Of a stretch of DNA of 64,000 nucleotides, positions 45,025 to 53,960 are shown piece after piece (the stretch's first letter is position 1; every line of letters begins with the position of its first letter). Origin of the DNA: Salinimicrobium soli (GTDB taxonomy: Bacteria > Bacteroidota > Bacteroidia > Flavobacteriales > Flavobacteriaceae); assembly GCF_048323655.1 (NCBI RefSeq), contig NZ_JBLUWW010000003.1, positions 496,001 to 560,000 of the forward strand, read 5' to 3'. Under the pieces are notes generated by a model. The model did no database searches. It was not told the DNA's origin and worked only from the letters and a program-made list of their open reading frames with translations. Made by a program: the position numbers and the translations under genes.

Positions 45025-46185
45025 GTGATGAGTGAAAAAGAGCAAAACCCCTACAGTGCACTTTTTGAAATTGACAAAAATCTCGACCGGCTGGTCAGAG
45101 AAATTGATGTCCTGAATTACCTGAATCCGTTGAACATTGAGCAGGAAAAGAAACGTTTCTTTTCTTCAAAATTTACGGAAGATCCGGTATTTAAGTACCG
45201 TAAGGTGAAATTTGATCCTTTCTGGTTACAGCGGCAATTCTTCAGTCAGCGGTTGGAAGACATTCCCGATGACGACATTCAGAAGTTGTATCACGATGCC
45301 ATTTATGAGTATTCAGGATTGGTGCAATGTGTGGCTTCCGTAGGGCAGGAGAAAAAATTCTTTTATAATTCTCTTAGAGTTTTTGGAACACCCAAAGAAA
45401 AGGATGTCAAAAATGCCAAATTCATCCTGCATTTTCACAAAGAGGAAGATGCTGAAGAAATGGTGCCCAGGTATAATGCAGATCAGGCACAGGCTTATTT
45501 TCAGGCTTTTGGGGAGAAATATCCTTTTAAGTTCAAGATCAGGCAAAGCAACAGTATAACTGCAGCTGCCATGGCATTGAAAACCACCAAAACACTGGTT
45601 GTCAAAAAGAACAGAAAATTCAGTGACAATGATCTAAAGATCCTTTCGAACCACGAGATCGGGGTGAACATGCTCACCACCTTCAACGGATTAAATCAGC
45701 CGTTGCGAATTTTCTCCCACGGATTCTCCAACAATTACCTTACTCAGGCAGGATTAGCTGTCTTCAGTGAGTATATGAGTGACAGTTTGACCCTAAAGCG
45801 CATAAAAGAATTGGCCTATCGCGTGCTGGCGGCAGACAGTCTAATAAAAGGTTATTCCTTCAGCGACACTTTTGACCTGTTGTACAGCCAGTATAAGCTC
45901 GATAAGGAAACTGCCTGGTCAATTACTTTGCGGGCACATCGTGGTGGAGGTTTTACAAAAGATTACCAGTATCTGTCAGGGCTCAAGAAAGTCTATGACT
46001 ATTATTCCGAAGGAAAGGATATGGGAATCTTGCTCACCGGTAAAGTAGCCATTGAAGATGCTGATCTAATTAAGCGTTTACAGGAAATGGGTCTTGCCGA
46101 AAAGAATAAATTTCACACGCATTCTTTCCACGAGAACAGGAACACAAATGAGAAATTGCTGTTCCTGTTGAGCAACCTTAAATAA
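45025..46185 (+). CDS. Flavohemoglobin expression-modulating QEGLA-family protein (DUF1704), altered active-site motif
   Basis: A 386-residue DUF1704 protein, related to the MATCAP tyrosine carboxypeptidases. The family normally has H-E-x-x-x-H and a downstream Q-E-G-L-A, which together supply metal ligands. Here the first motif is HEIGVN (His210, Glu211, Asn215) and the second QAGLA (residues 241-245), so the second histidine and the glutamate of the third ligand are both replaced. Surrounding features (TFNGLNQPLRIF, ITLRAHRGGGFTKDYQYLSG, HTHSFHENRNTNEKLLFLL) are well kept, which argues against a decaying gene. It may be a non-catalytic member. Its stop abuts that of the opposing DCC gene. 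Confidence 0.85.
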   Translation: MMSEKEQNPYSALFEIDKNLDRLVREIDVLNYLNPLNIEQEKKRFFSSKFTEDPVFKYRKVKFDPFWLQRQFFSQRLEDIPDDDIQKLYHDAIYEYSGLVQCVASVGQEKKFFYNSLRVFGTPKEKDVKNAKFILHFHKEEDAEEMVPRYNADQAQAYFQAFGEKYPFKFKIRQSNSITAAAMALKTTKTLVVKKNRKFSDNDLKILSNHEIGVNMLTTFNGLNQPLRIFSHGFSNNYLTQAGLAVFSEYMSDSLTLKRIKELAYRVLAADSLIKGYSFSDTFDLLYSQYKLDKETAWSITLRAHRGGGFTKDYQYLSGLKKVYDYYSEGKDMGILLTGKVAIEDADLIKRLQEMGLAEKNKFHTHSFHENRNTNEKLLFLLSNLK

Positions 46186-46599
46186 TTATTTCAGAAACAG
46201 GGATCTCAGCTCGGGAGTGGGGATCATACAGCTGTCCTTTTTGCCGAACCATTTGTAGCGGTTGCGTGCAATGAATTGATAGATACTGTCTCTAAGCCCT
46301 TCCGGAAGTGGTTTGAAGATACGTAACCAGGAATATCCTTTCAGGTGTTTCGCGATCTCAATAGCAGCTGTGGACTTGTGATAATAAGCTACTCCGGGCT
46401 CAATCAAAATCACCGAATCCAGGTTAGCAGTGTCAATACCACGTTCGTTTATGATCTGAAGCCCGATGTCACTTTGCAAAGGTGCAAAGCGAAAGGTGTC
46501 GTTCTTATCATTTTTGATCACCAGCTGTACGGCCCAATTGCACAAATTGCAAACCCCGTCAAAGAGGATGATCTTTTTATTCTCTGGAAAATTAACCAT
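46186..46599 (-). CDS. DCC-family thiol-disulfide oxidoreductase (DUF393)
   Basis: A 137-residue protein with the family signature FDGVCNLCNWAVQ near residue 12 (D-x-x-C-x-x-C, a thioredoxin-like redox pair) and the later FAPLQSDIG, YYHKSTAAIEIAKHL and RNRYKWFGKKDSCM segments. It likely performs thiol-disulfide exchange; the partner is unknown. I chose the ATG at 46599 because the longer frame begins inside the 3' end of mutS2 and adds unlike residues. It lies 13 bp after mutS2 and probably shares its mRNA. Confidence 0.88.
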   Translation of the reverse strand: MVNFPENKKIILFDGVCNLCNWAVQLVIKNDKNDTFRFAPLQSDIGLQIINERGIDTANLDSVILIEPGVAYYHKSTAAIEIAKHLKGYSWLRIFKPLPEGLRDSIYQFIARNRYKWFGKKDSCMIPTPELRSLFLK

Positions 46600-46612
46600 A
46601 ATTTTTCTTTTT

Positions 46613-48784
46613 CTATTTTTTTCGTTGCACCAGCTCAAGTTGGTCTACAGATACCGAAGTCGTAAAAATTCCGTAGTTGACCTTTGCGGTCCCTTTTTCA
46701 ATACTGTCAATACTGCCCACTGCTTTCCCGTCCTGCATCCGTACTTTATCGCCTACTTTGAGAACAGGCTTTGGCTTCGCAACATCTTCTTTCTTTTCTT
46801 TTTCCTGCTTTTCCTTTTTCTTCTTTCTGATCTCCTCAACCTGTTTTATAGCCTCGGCTTCTACTTTCTTTTCCTTTGCCTTTTCTGCTTTCTTTTCTTT
46901 GGCAGTTTGTTTTTTCCGTTTTGAATTTTCTACCTCAACAATTTTCATGAATTCGGCGATCAATTCCTTTTTGCGCTTGTTGGTGAAGTACTTTTCACTG
47001 ATGTCATTGATCTTATTGCCAAGATAGATGAGGCGTTGATTACTGTCATATAACTCCTGAAAATTCTCCAACTTCTGCTGGATCCTTGCATTGGTCTCTT
47101 CCAGCTTTTTCTTTTCAGTTTCCGTTTTTTGCTCCTTGGTCTTTAAGGAAGTGGTAGTTTTCTGAAGTTTGGAGCGTTCCTTCTGAAGGTCTGCAATACT
47201 CTTGTCAAACCTGATCTTGCCGCGTTCTACTTTCTTTTTTGACCGGTTGATAAGGCTGTACGGAATGCCATTTTTTTGAGCTACTTCAAAAGTGAAGGAA
47301 CTCCCGGCTTCTCCCATGTGTAGTTTATAGAGAGGTTCCAAAGTCTTGGAATCAAATAGCATGTTGGCATTGGTGACATGCGGCAGCTCATTGGCCAGCA
47401 TTTTAAGGTTGGCGTAGTGAGTAGTGAGAATTCCGAAGGATTCTTTTTCGTAAAAAACTTCCAGAAAGGTTTCGGCCAGAGCCCCTCCCAGTTCAGGATC
47501 ACTTCCGGTCCCAAACTCATCTATCAAAAAGAGGGTTTTTTCATCACATTTCCGAAGAAAATAATTCATATTCTTCAGCCTGTAACTATAAGTGCTCAGA
47601 TGATTTTCAATACTTTGGTTGTCACCAATATCGGTAAGGATCTTATTGAAAAGACACACTCTGCTGTATTCATGCACCGGAATAAGCATCCCGCTTTGCA
47701 GCATCACCTGTAGCAGACCTACGGTTTTTAGAGTAATACTTTTTCCACCCGCGTTAGGGCCGGAAATGACAATAATGCGTTGTGCTTTATCAAGGTTAAT
47801 CGTCTGCGGATAGGTCTTTTCTTTCTTTTTGCGATTGCTCACCAGCAGTAAGGGGTGATAGGCATCTTTAAGCTCGAGCTCCCGTTCTTTGGAGATCTTC
47901 GGAAGCAGCGCATTAATACTCATGGCGTATTTTGCCTTCGCGGCGATCACGTCTATATCACTTAACAGCTCTTGGTATTCCTTCAACAACAGACGATACG
48001 GGCGGATGAGATTCGTTAGAGCCTTCAGGATCCTTTTTATTTCCTCTTTTTCCTCATATTCCAGGTTATTCAGCTCCCGGGTGTGCATGTAAGTTGCTTC
48101 CGGCTGAATATATACGATACTTCCTGTTTTGGAATTCCCCAGAATTCCGCCTTTGACCTTTCTGCGGTACATGGCTTTTACCGCCAGCACCCGGATATTC
48201 TCTACTACGGTCTCCCGGATATCATCCAGGTATCCCAAATTGTTGTAATGGGTCAAAGCACTGCCAAAACTGGCGTTGATCTGCCCTTTTACATGATTTA
48301 TCTTTCTTCGGGTCTCCTGAAGCAGGGGGGAAGCTTCGTCTTTTACCTCGCCATAACGGTCAATAACTTTGTTGATGTTATCGATGATAACACTGGTAAA
48401 TTCTACTTCTGAAGTTCTTTGATTTAGATTAGGATATAATTCTCTGTGCTTATCAAAGAATTTGATAAGGGTATTGGAGGTTTCTGAAACTGAACTTATT
48501 TTTCTCAAAGCAGTGGCTTCGAGCATGGTATCCTCAATTCCGAGGAATCTTATTTCCTGGTCTATTGGGTCAAATCCATGATTGGGAATACGGCTTTCCT
48601 GTTGATGGGAAGAAACATATTCGTCGGTTTGATTAAGGGCAACAAGAGTTTTATCGTAGGAAGAATAAGGAACCAGTTTGAGGGCTTTTTCTTTTCCCGG
48701 AGCTGTAACCGTCAACTGACTCACCTGCTCACAGACAGCCGTAAATTCGAGATCAGTAAGGGTTTTTGCTGTTATTTTGATCAT
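46613..48784 (-). CDS. mutS2: MutS2-family DNA-binding ATPase without Smr domain
   Basis: A 723-residue MutS-related ATPase. The core (about residues 1-290) has clamp and lever helices; the ATPase has Walker A VISGPNAGGKSITLK near 342 and Walker B LFLIDEFGTGSDPELGGAL near 416, then HVTNANMLFDSKTLEP. After a coiled coil comes a very Lys/Glu-rich linker (about 610-675) and a short KOW-like end (VGDKVRMQDGKAVGSIDSIE). The C-terminal Smr nuclease domain of classical MutS2 is absent. MutS2 proteins suppress recombination or rescue collided ribosomes; here nuclease function is unlikely. ung diverges from it. Confidence 0.9.
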   Translation of the reverse strand: MIKITAKTLTDLEFTAVCEQVSQLTVTAPGKEKALKLVPYSSYDKTLVALNQTDEYVSSHQQESRIPNHGFDPIDQEIRFLGIEDTMLEATALRKISSVSETSNTLIKFFDKHRELYPNLNQRTSEVEFTSVIIDNINKVIDRYGEVKDEASPLLQETRRKINHVKGQINASFGSALTHYNNLGYLDDIRETVVENIRVLAVKAMYRRKVKGGILGNSKTGSIVYIQPEATYMHTRELNNLEYEEKEEIKRILKALTNLIRPYRLLLKEYQELLSDIDVIAAKAKYAMSINALLPKISKERELELKDAYHPLLLVSNRKKKEKTYPQTINLDKAQRIIVISGPNAGGKSITLKTVGLLQVMLQSGMLIPVHEYSRVCLFNKILTDIGDNQSIENHLSTYSYRLKNMNYFLRKCDEKTLFLIDEFGTGSDPELGGALAETFLEVFYEKESFGILTTHYANLKMLANELPHVTNANMLFDSKTLEPLYKLHMGEAGSSFTFEVAQKNGIPYSLINRSKKKVERGKIRFDKSIADLQKERSKLQKTTTSLKTKEQKTETEKKKLEETNARIQQKLENFQELYDSNQRLIYLGNKINDISEKYFTNKRKKELIAEFMKIVEVENSKRKKQTAKEKKAEKAKEKKVEAEAIKQVEEIRKKKKEKQEKEKKEDVAKPKPVLKVGDKVRMQDGKAVGSIDSIEKGTAKVNYGIFTTSVSVDQLELVQRKK

Positions 48785-48804
48785 ATATAAAAAACCTACA
48801 TTTG
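48775..48804 (+). promoter_or_regulatory. Promoter of ung
   Basis: TTTTG at 48775-48779 and TACATTTG at 48797-48804, 17 bp apart, fit the Bacteroidetes -33/-7 pattern. The start of transcription would be near 48811, 18 nt before the ung ATG. The -33 box overlaps the mutS2 start region. Confidence 0.52.
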
Positions 48805-48828
48805 AGGTGTCGCAATTTACTCAATATT

Positions 48829-49494
48829 ATGACCGACTTCATAGCGCCTAATTGGAAAAAAAAGTTAAATGATGAGCTGGAAAAGCCATATTTTATTGAA
48901 CTTTTAGAATTTGTCGAGAAAGAATACACTGAAAAAGAATGTTTTCCCGAACCCGAAAATATCTTTAAAGCTCTGGAACTTTCTCCCTTTGAAGACACCA
49001 AAGTAGTCATATTAGGGCAGGATCCTTACCACGGTTACGGGCAGGCTCACGGATTGTGTTTTTCGGTACAACCGGAAACGAAGGTTCCGCCGTCGCTCGT
49101 GAATATTTTCAAGGAACTGGAAAGCGATCTTCAAAAACCAATTCCAATCCACGGAAACCTTGAACATTGGGCAAAACAGGGAGTATTGATGCTCAATACC
49201 ACCTTAACAGTGCGAAAAGGAGAGGCCGGCTCTCACCACGGGAAGGGATGGGAAAAATTCACAGATACTATTATCAAAAAGCTTTCTGAAGAGCGCGAAC
49301 AGCTTGTGTTTTTACTATGGGGTGGTCCTGCACAAAAAAAAGGACGCAAAATAGATCATTCCAAGCATCTTGTGCTTACCAGCGGTCATCCTTCTCCGCT
49401 ATCGGCTAACCGGGGCTACTGGTTCGGGAACAGGCATTTTAGCAAGACCAATGATTACCTGGTTTCCGTCGGAAAAAAGCCTATAGACTGGTAA
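48829..49494 (+). CDS. ung: Uracil-DNA glycosylase, family 1
   Basis: A 221-residue UDG that removes uracil from DNA. The water-activating motif GQDPYHGYGQAHGLCFSV places Asp at residue 65; the uracil-binding Asn lies in VLMLNTTLTV near 122; the minor-groove loop HPSPLSANRGYWFGNRHF has His at 187; the WGGPAQKKGR segment is also conserved. I chose ATG 48829 (MTDFIAPNW) because the upstream start at 48802 lies inside the promoter element. It diverges from mutS2, joining two DNA-maintenance genes. Confidence 0.97.
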   Translation: MTDFIAPNWKKKLNDELEKPYFIELLEFVEKEYTEKECFPEPENIFKALELSPFEDTKVVILGQDPYHGYGQAHGLCFSVQPETKVPPSLVNIFKELESDLQKPIPIHGNLEHWAKQGVLMLNTTLTVRKGEAGSHHGKGWEKFTDTIIKKLSEEREQLVFLLWGGPAQKKGRKIDHSKHLVLTSGHPSPLSANRGYWFGNRHFSKTNDYLVSVGKKPIDW

Positions 49495-49496
49495 TT

Positions 49497-50111
49497 CTAG
49501 AAACGGTAACCAACATTCACTGCCGGAAGAATGACCAGGTCTGGGGAATTTTTGTTGAACAGGTTCCTTCCGAGGCCAAAAGAGACATCGATCAAAAAGC
49601 CCTGTTTCGCGACAAATTTTCCGCCGACACCAAAACCTAAAGCAAAATCGGTATAATCCAATTCTTCTTCCGTAGTTATTTTATTGCCCGTTAAAGGATC
49701 TTCCCTGGTGACATCTTTGTCATTGGTGCCGTCAGAGAGCATTCCAAAACCTTCGGCATAAAAGCCCCAGGCATTGTTCCCTTCTTCAAAAAAGAATTTG
49801 AACTTTCCGGTTATGGAAAGGTCCTTTGCATAAACCTTAGAAAGATCTACATCTTCCCCTTCATTTTTATTAAAAACCTTCGAAAATATTTCCACACCTA
49901 CAGTGCTGTTCTCGTTCAATACCCGCTCATATGAAGCGTCAAGAGCACCAAAAACGAGTACGTTCAAAACGTTCAGACTTAATTCATTGTAGGAGGTGCG
50001 TCTTGGATAAAGAGTCTGTTCAGTTTCAGTTTCAGTTTCGGTTTCCTGGGCATTAAGGTTTGAAAATGGAAGAAGACTGGCAAGGAGGCAAACGAATAAT
50101 AGTTTTTTCAT
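49497..50111 (-). CDS. Outer-membrane beta-barrel protein, DUF3575-like
   Basis: A 204-residue protein with a signal peptide (KKLLFVCLLASLLPFSNLNA), a repeated Glu/Thr tract after it (about residues 22-32), then predicted beta strands (YNELSLNVLNVLVFGALDASYER, STVGVEIFSKVF, SITGKFKFFF, FALGFGVGGKFV) and a terminal aromatic (VNVGYRF). It should sit in the outer membrane; no function can be named. It converges on ung with 2 bp between stops and follows the solute-binding-fold gene by 9 bp, so it may be the last gene of the ppk1 transcript. Confidence 0.8.
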   Translation of the reverse strand: MKKLLFVCLLASLLPFSNLNAQETETETETEQTLYPRRTSYNELSLNVLNVLVFGALDASYERVLNENSTVGVEIFSKVFNKNEGEDVDLSKVYAKDLSITGKFKFFFEEGNNAWGFYAEGFGMLSDGTNDKDVTREDPLTGNKITTEEELDYTDFALGFGVGGKFVAKQGFLIDVSFGLGRNLFNKNSPDLVILPAVNVGYRF

Positions 50112-50120
50112 GGGAGGGTT

Positions 50121-50969
50121 TTAATTGTTCAAGAGAAAATGTGAGTTTTCAAGTTTTTTTGGAATGAGGTCCAGTTCCAGAAGTTGCTCCTGTACTTTGT
50201 CGATTTCCATTATTGATATCTGTTTCTGACTCCATTCAGTGATTTTTAACCACTGAAGGATATCAGTCTTTTTTTGATCATATTTTTTGGATAAAGCCGT
50301 TGCAATACCCGGAATTTCTTTGAAATTCTGAGTTACAGAATTCAGGATTTTTAGCATCAGAAGAACGGTAGAATAATTTTCCAGGAATTCCTTTCTCACT
50401 GCAATGACAAAACAGGGCCATGGAGTTGGGCAATCGGCCAACCTTCTAAACACACCTTTATCTACAAAAGGTTTGGTGGTGAAATGTTCCCACAAGAAGT
50501 AGCCCGCTTTTCCGGCCTTCAAGGCTTCTATAGCGCCTTCTATAGTACCTACCTCTTCAAATTGCAATTGGTTTGGATCCCAACCCAGGTTTTTCGCATT
50601 TACGTAAGCCATTAAATGAGAACCTGAACCATACCGGCTTATTGCCACTTTGGTGTTTTTAAGGTCTTCGAGACTGCGGAATTTAGAATGAGCATCTACA
50701 TGAATTCCCCATATTAGCGGGGAAGTAATATATTCCTGAACGATCCTGGCATCATTCCCGTTATGAATATCCTTGACAATACCTTCTGTAAGAATAACCG
50801 CTACGTCAACATCGCCATTTCGAAGAGCTTTACACATAGCCCCGGTGCCATCGGGATAATCCCTCCATTTCACGTCCAATCCGTTGTCCTTGAACTTACC
50901 TTCTTCGATACACAAATGCCAGGGCAAATTGAAATGCTCGGGAACGCCGGCCACTCTTATAGTTTTCAT
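50121..50969 (-). CDS. Solute-binding-fold protein (NMT1/SsuA-like) without signal peptide
   Basis: A 282-residue type II periplasmic-binding-protein fold: IRVAGVPEHFNLPWHLCIEEGKF at the N terminus, DVDVAVILTEGIVKDI near residue 53, WGIHVDAHS near 88, KVAISRYGSGSHLMA near 107, and GKAGYFLWEHFTTKPF near 153. Relatives bind sulfonates or thiamine pyrimidine precursors for ABC import. There is no signal peptide or lipobox and no ABC permease or ATPase nearby, so it may act in the cytoplasm as a sensor or a carrier. The ATG overlaps the ppk1 stop (ATGA), a sign of translational coupling. Confidence 0.85.
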   Translation of the reverse strand: MKTIRVAGVPEHFNLPWHLCIEEGKFKDNGLDVKWRDYPDGTGAMCKALRNGDVDVAVILTEGIVKDIHNGNDARIVQEYITSPLIWGIHVDAHSKFRSLEDLKNTKVAISRYGSGSHLMAYVNAKNLGWDPNQLQFEEVGTIEGAIEALKAGKAGYFLWEHFTTKPFVDKGVFRRLADCPTPWPCFVIAVRKEFLENYSTVLLMLKILNSVTQNFKEIPGIATALSKKYDQKKTDILQWLKITEWSQKQISIMEIDKVQEQLLELDLIPKKLENSHFLLNN

Positions 50970-53017
50970 GCAGAATGTTTTTGTTTTAGATACATATAGA
51001 TCTCGTATTGTGACCTAATGGCTTTTTCATTTGGTTTTCTATGGACGAATTCATTTTTTTCCTCAGCATCCTGTATCCTCGCTTTGACATTATCATCGAG
51101 CTGCAGTTGGAGTATGTGTTTAAATTCTTCAGCGATCTCCGGGTCATATACCGGAGCGATCACTTCAATCCTTCTGTCCAGGTTACGGGTCATCCAGTCA
51201 GCACTTCCAAAATAAAGTTCTTCTTCCCCGTCATTCTCAAAAAGATACATTCTCCCATGTTCCAAAAATCTATCTACGATGCTGGTAATATAGATGTTTT
51301 CGCTCATCTTTTCTATTCCGGGGATCAAACAGGTAAATCCGCGTACCAAAAGTCTCACTTTTACGCCTTCATTACTTGCTCTATATAGAAGCTCGATAAT
51401 TTCCGGATCCTCCAGGCTATTCATCTTAGCCGTAATTCCGGACTTTTTACCCAGTCGGGCATTTTCGATTTCCCTGTTGATCATATCTGAAAATACCTTT
51501 CGGGTCGAAAAAGGTGAAATTAAGAGATGTTTTCCGCGAGGGATGATCAGTTCTCCTTCCAGCACCTGAAAGATCCTGCCCAGTTCTGAAGTGATCTTCT
51601 CATGAGCTGTAAAAAGTGCATGGTCGCAGTAGATAGCAGCGGTCTTACTGTTAAAATTCCCGGTCCCGATGTAGGCATAACCTTTTGGCCCGTCTGCTTC
51701 CTCACGGGTTACCAGAAGTATCTTTGAATGAACTTTAATTCGAGGATAACTGTAAATAACTTTTGCGCCTTCTTCTTCGAATTTCCTACCCCAGTCAATA
51801 TTGTTCTTTTCATCAAAGCGTGCTTTGGCTTCAATAAAAACGGTTACACTTTTACCATTTTTCAATGCTTTGAGTAGGGCAGAGGTTACTTTGGATTCCT
51901 CAGCTATACGGTAGATGGAGATCTTGATCTCCTTTACCAGCTTATCTTCAGCAGCCTTTTCCAGGAAGTGTTCCACATAATCAAATGACATATATGGGAA
52001 GTGCAGGGAAAGATCCTGTTTAGAAATGGCATCAAAATAATCATCAGCATGCTCGAGAACCTTGTGTTTGATTGGAGGCAAGGGTTCAAAATGCAATTTA
52101 GGATTATCGGTAGGATCGGGAAAGGAGAAAAAATCACTGAAATTGTGGTATTTCCCTCCCGGCATCATATCAATTTTACCAAGTCCGAGGGTTTTTCGCA
52201 GGATCTTTTGATCCTTCTCAGGCATTTCGGCGTCGTACAACAACCGGGTAGGTTGTCCATCGGTGCGCTGTTTTAAAGATTCATAGATCTTCTCTGCCAA
52301 AACCCCGTCTACCTCATCATCTATATATAGCTCGGCATCGCGGGACATCTTGATCTCAAATATCCCTTCCACCTCATGTTCAGGAAATATTTCCGGAACC
52401 CGGGCTTTGATAAGATCATCCAAAAAAGTGATTTTATGCTCTTCTGTATTTGAAGAAAAAGAAACAAACCGGCCACATTCCTCCACTGGAATATTTACTA
52501 CACCAAAATTGTCTTCATTTCGGAAGGTAACCAGGAAATAAAGGCGGTTATTTTCCAAAAAAAGGTCGCCGCCCTCCTCGTATTTTACGGTGATTGGTTT
52601 TATGCAGTTAGAGATCTTCCGGAAATATCTTTCAGCAAACTTTTCCTGGTGTTCATAAAACTGCTCCCTGTGAATTAGAAAGATCCCGTTTTTTTCGAGT
52701 TCAGGAAGGATAGATCTGTTATAGACTTTCCCAAACTTGTCCTGCTGCAGCTTCACCTCATGAAGTATTTCCTTGACGGTCTTACTGGGTTTTAGAGCCA
52801 GTTTCTTCCGGATACTTTTCTTAACCCTTTTAATTTGCCTTAACTGGGAAACCCTTACCTGAAAATATTCATCGAGGTTCATGGAGAAGATCGCCAGGAA
52901 CTTCAGCCTTTCGTAAAGTGGGGTAGTGGGATCTTCTGCTTCCTGAAGTACTCTGTCATTAAAACTTAACCAATTTAGATCACGGTGCCTTAAATGTATT
53001 TCTTCAGGCTTTAGCAT
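50966..53017 (-). CDS. ppk1: Polyphosphate kinase 1
   Basis: A 683-residue enzyme that makes polyphosphate from ATP. The N domain has DLNWLSFNDRVLQEA near residue 13 and FLAIFSMNLDEYFQVR near 41. The phospholipase-D-like catalytic half holds the autophosphorylation histidine in KVHSKILLVTREE near 430, IGTGNFNSKTAAIYCD near 456, and the second histidine in LEHGRMYLFEN near 590. I chose ATG 53017; the TTG at 53035 gives an atypical start. The downstream solute-binding-fold gene overlaps by 4 bp. Confidence 0.96.
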   Translation of the reverse strand: MLKPEEIHLRHRDLNWLSFNDRVLQEAEDPTTPLYERLKFLAIFSMNLDEYFQVRVSQLRQIKRVKKSIRKKLALKPSKTVKEILHEVKLQQDKFGKVYNRSILPELEKNGIFLIHREQFYEHQEKFAERYFRKISNCIKPITVKYEEGGDLFLENNRLYFLVTFRNEDNFGVVNIPVEECGRFVSFSSNTEEHKITFLDDLIKARVPEIFPEHEVEGIFEIKMSRDAELYIDDEVDGVLAEKIYESLKQRTDGQPTRLLYDAEMPEKDQKILRKTLGLGKIDMMPGGKYHNFSDFFSFPDPTDNPKLHFEPLPPIKHKVLEHADDYFDAISKQDLSLHFPYMSFDYVEHFLEKAAEDKLVKEIKISIYRIAEESKVTSALLKALKNGKSVTVFIEAKARFDEKNNIDWGRKFEEEGAKVIYSYPRIKVHSKILLVTREEADGPKGYAYIGTGNFNSKTAAIYCDHALFTAHEKITSELGRIFQVLEGELIIPRGKHLLISPFSTRKVFSDMINREIENARLGKKSGITAKMNSLEDPEIIELLYRASNEGVKVRLLVRGFTCLIPGIEKMSENIYITSIVDRFLEHGRMYLFENDGEEELYFGSADWMTRNLDRRIEVIAPVYDPEIAEEFKHILQLQLDDNVKARIQDAEEKNEFVHRKPNEKAIRSQYEIYMYLKQKHSA

Positions 53018-53083
53018 ATATGGGGATTTACCCAAAAATACAAATATGAGGTACTTCCGGTTTTAATATTCTGTTAAATGAAT

Positions 53084-53959
53084 TTACGAGGCGGCCAGCT
53101 TATCCAGTGTATACCGAATAAGGTTGTCAATGGCTTTTGCAGCATCCTTTGAAAAATTACCGGTAGCCCTGTTAGCTATGATCGCGTTAAGAGAAGCAGC
53201 CTTATGTCCTAATAATTTTGAGAGTCCAAAAATGGCAGAAGTTTCCATCTCTAAATTCGTGATCCTTTTTCCTTTGAACTCAAAGCTTGAAAGCCGCTCT
53301 TTCATATTCTGGTCGCGTAAAGGAAGTCTTAGAACCCGTCCCTGTGGAGCATAAAACCCAACATTGGATCCGGTGAATCCTTCAAAGACTTCTGGAGAAT
53401 TGAAAATGGAGGCAAATTCCTGATCGCTTTCCACCACATAAGGTTTACTGTTTGCAGGATTTAGATCAAGGTGTTCTTCCAGGGCTTTATTGAAATCATG
53501 AAGCTGCACATCGTCACTTTGGTAAAAATGCAGAACCGTATCAAATCCCACTGCAAGTTTACTGGATACGATTGCATCTACGGGTATATCTTTTTGAATG
53601 GATCCCGAGGTTCCCACTCTAACAATATTGAGGCTGGTTTTTTTCTCCTTTATCTGCCTGGTTTCAAAATCAATATTCACCAGTGCATCCAGTTCATTGA
53701 GAACGATATCAATATTATCGGTTCCAATTCCTGTGGAGAGTACTGTAAGGCGCTTCCCTTTGTAGGTTCCTGTCTGGGTATGGAATTCACGCTTTTTTAC
53801 AACGTGTTCTACATTGTCAAAATATTGGGTGAGTTTATCAACCCTGTCAGGGTCTCCAACAACTATTATTGTATCTGCAATTTGTTCGGGTCGTAGGGCA
53901 AGATGATAGATACTTCCATCTTTATTCAGAATTAATTCTGAAGCTGCTAAATGATTCAT
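53084..53959 (-). CDS. Nucleoside phosphorylase (uridine phosphorylase-like, PNP/UDP family)
   Basis: A 291-residue enzyme of the PNP_UDP_1 family that splits nucleosides with phosphate. DTIIVVGDPDRVDKLTQYF near residue 28, STGIGTDNIDIVLNELDALV near 74, IVRVGTSGSIQKDIPVDAIV near 110 (phosphate site) and ITNLEMETSAIFGLSKLLG near 237 (ribose/base site) are clear. Whether it prefers uridine or purine nucleosides is not determined by eye. It lies 1 bp after DUF1835, so it belongs to the operon starting at the dioxygenase gene. Confidence 0.9.
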   Translation of the reverse strand: MNHLAASELILNKDGSIYHLALRPEQIADTIIVVGDPDRVDKLTQYFDNVEHVVKKREFHTQTGTYKGKRLTVLSTGIGTDNIDIVLNELDALVNIDFETRQIKEKKTSLNIVRVGTSGSIQKDIPVDAIVSSKLAVGFDTVLHFYQSDDVQLHDFNKALEEHLDLNPANSKPYVVESDQEFASIFNSPEVFEGFTGSNVGFYAPQGRVLRLPLRDQNMKERLSSFEFKGKRITNLEMETSAIFGLSKLLGHKAASLNAIIANRATGNFSKDAAKAIDNLIRYTLDKLAAS

Positions 53960-53960
53960 T

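Noticed and set aside
46466..47027. Plus-strand frames rich in Phe, Leu and Ser opposite mutS2
   Set aside because: They mirror the Lys/Glu-rich codons of the MutS2 linker on the other strand.
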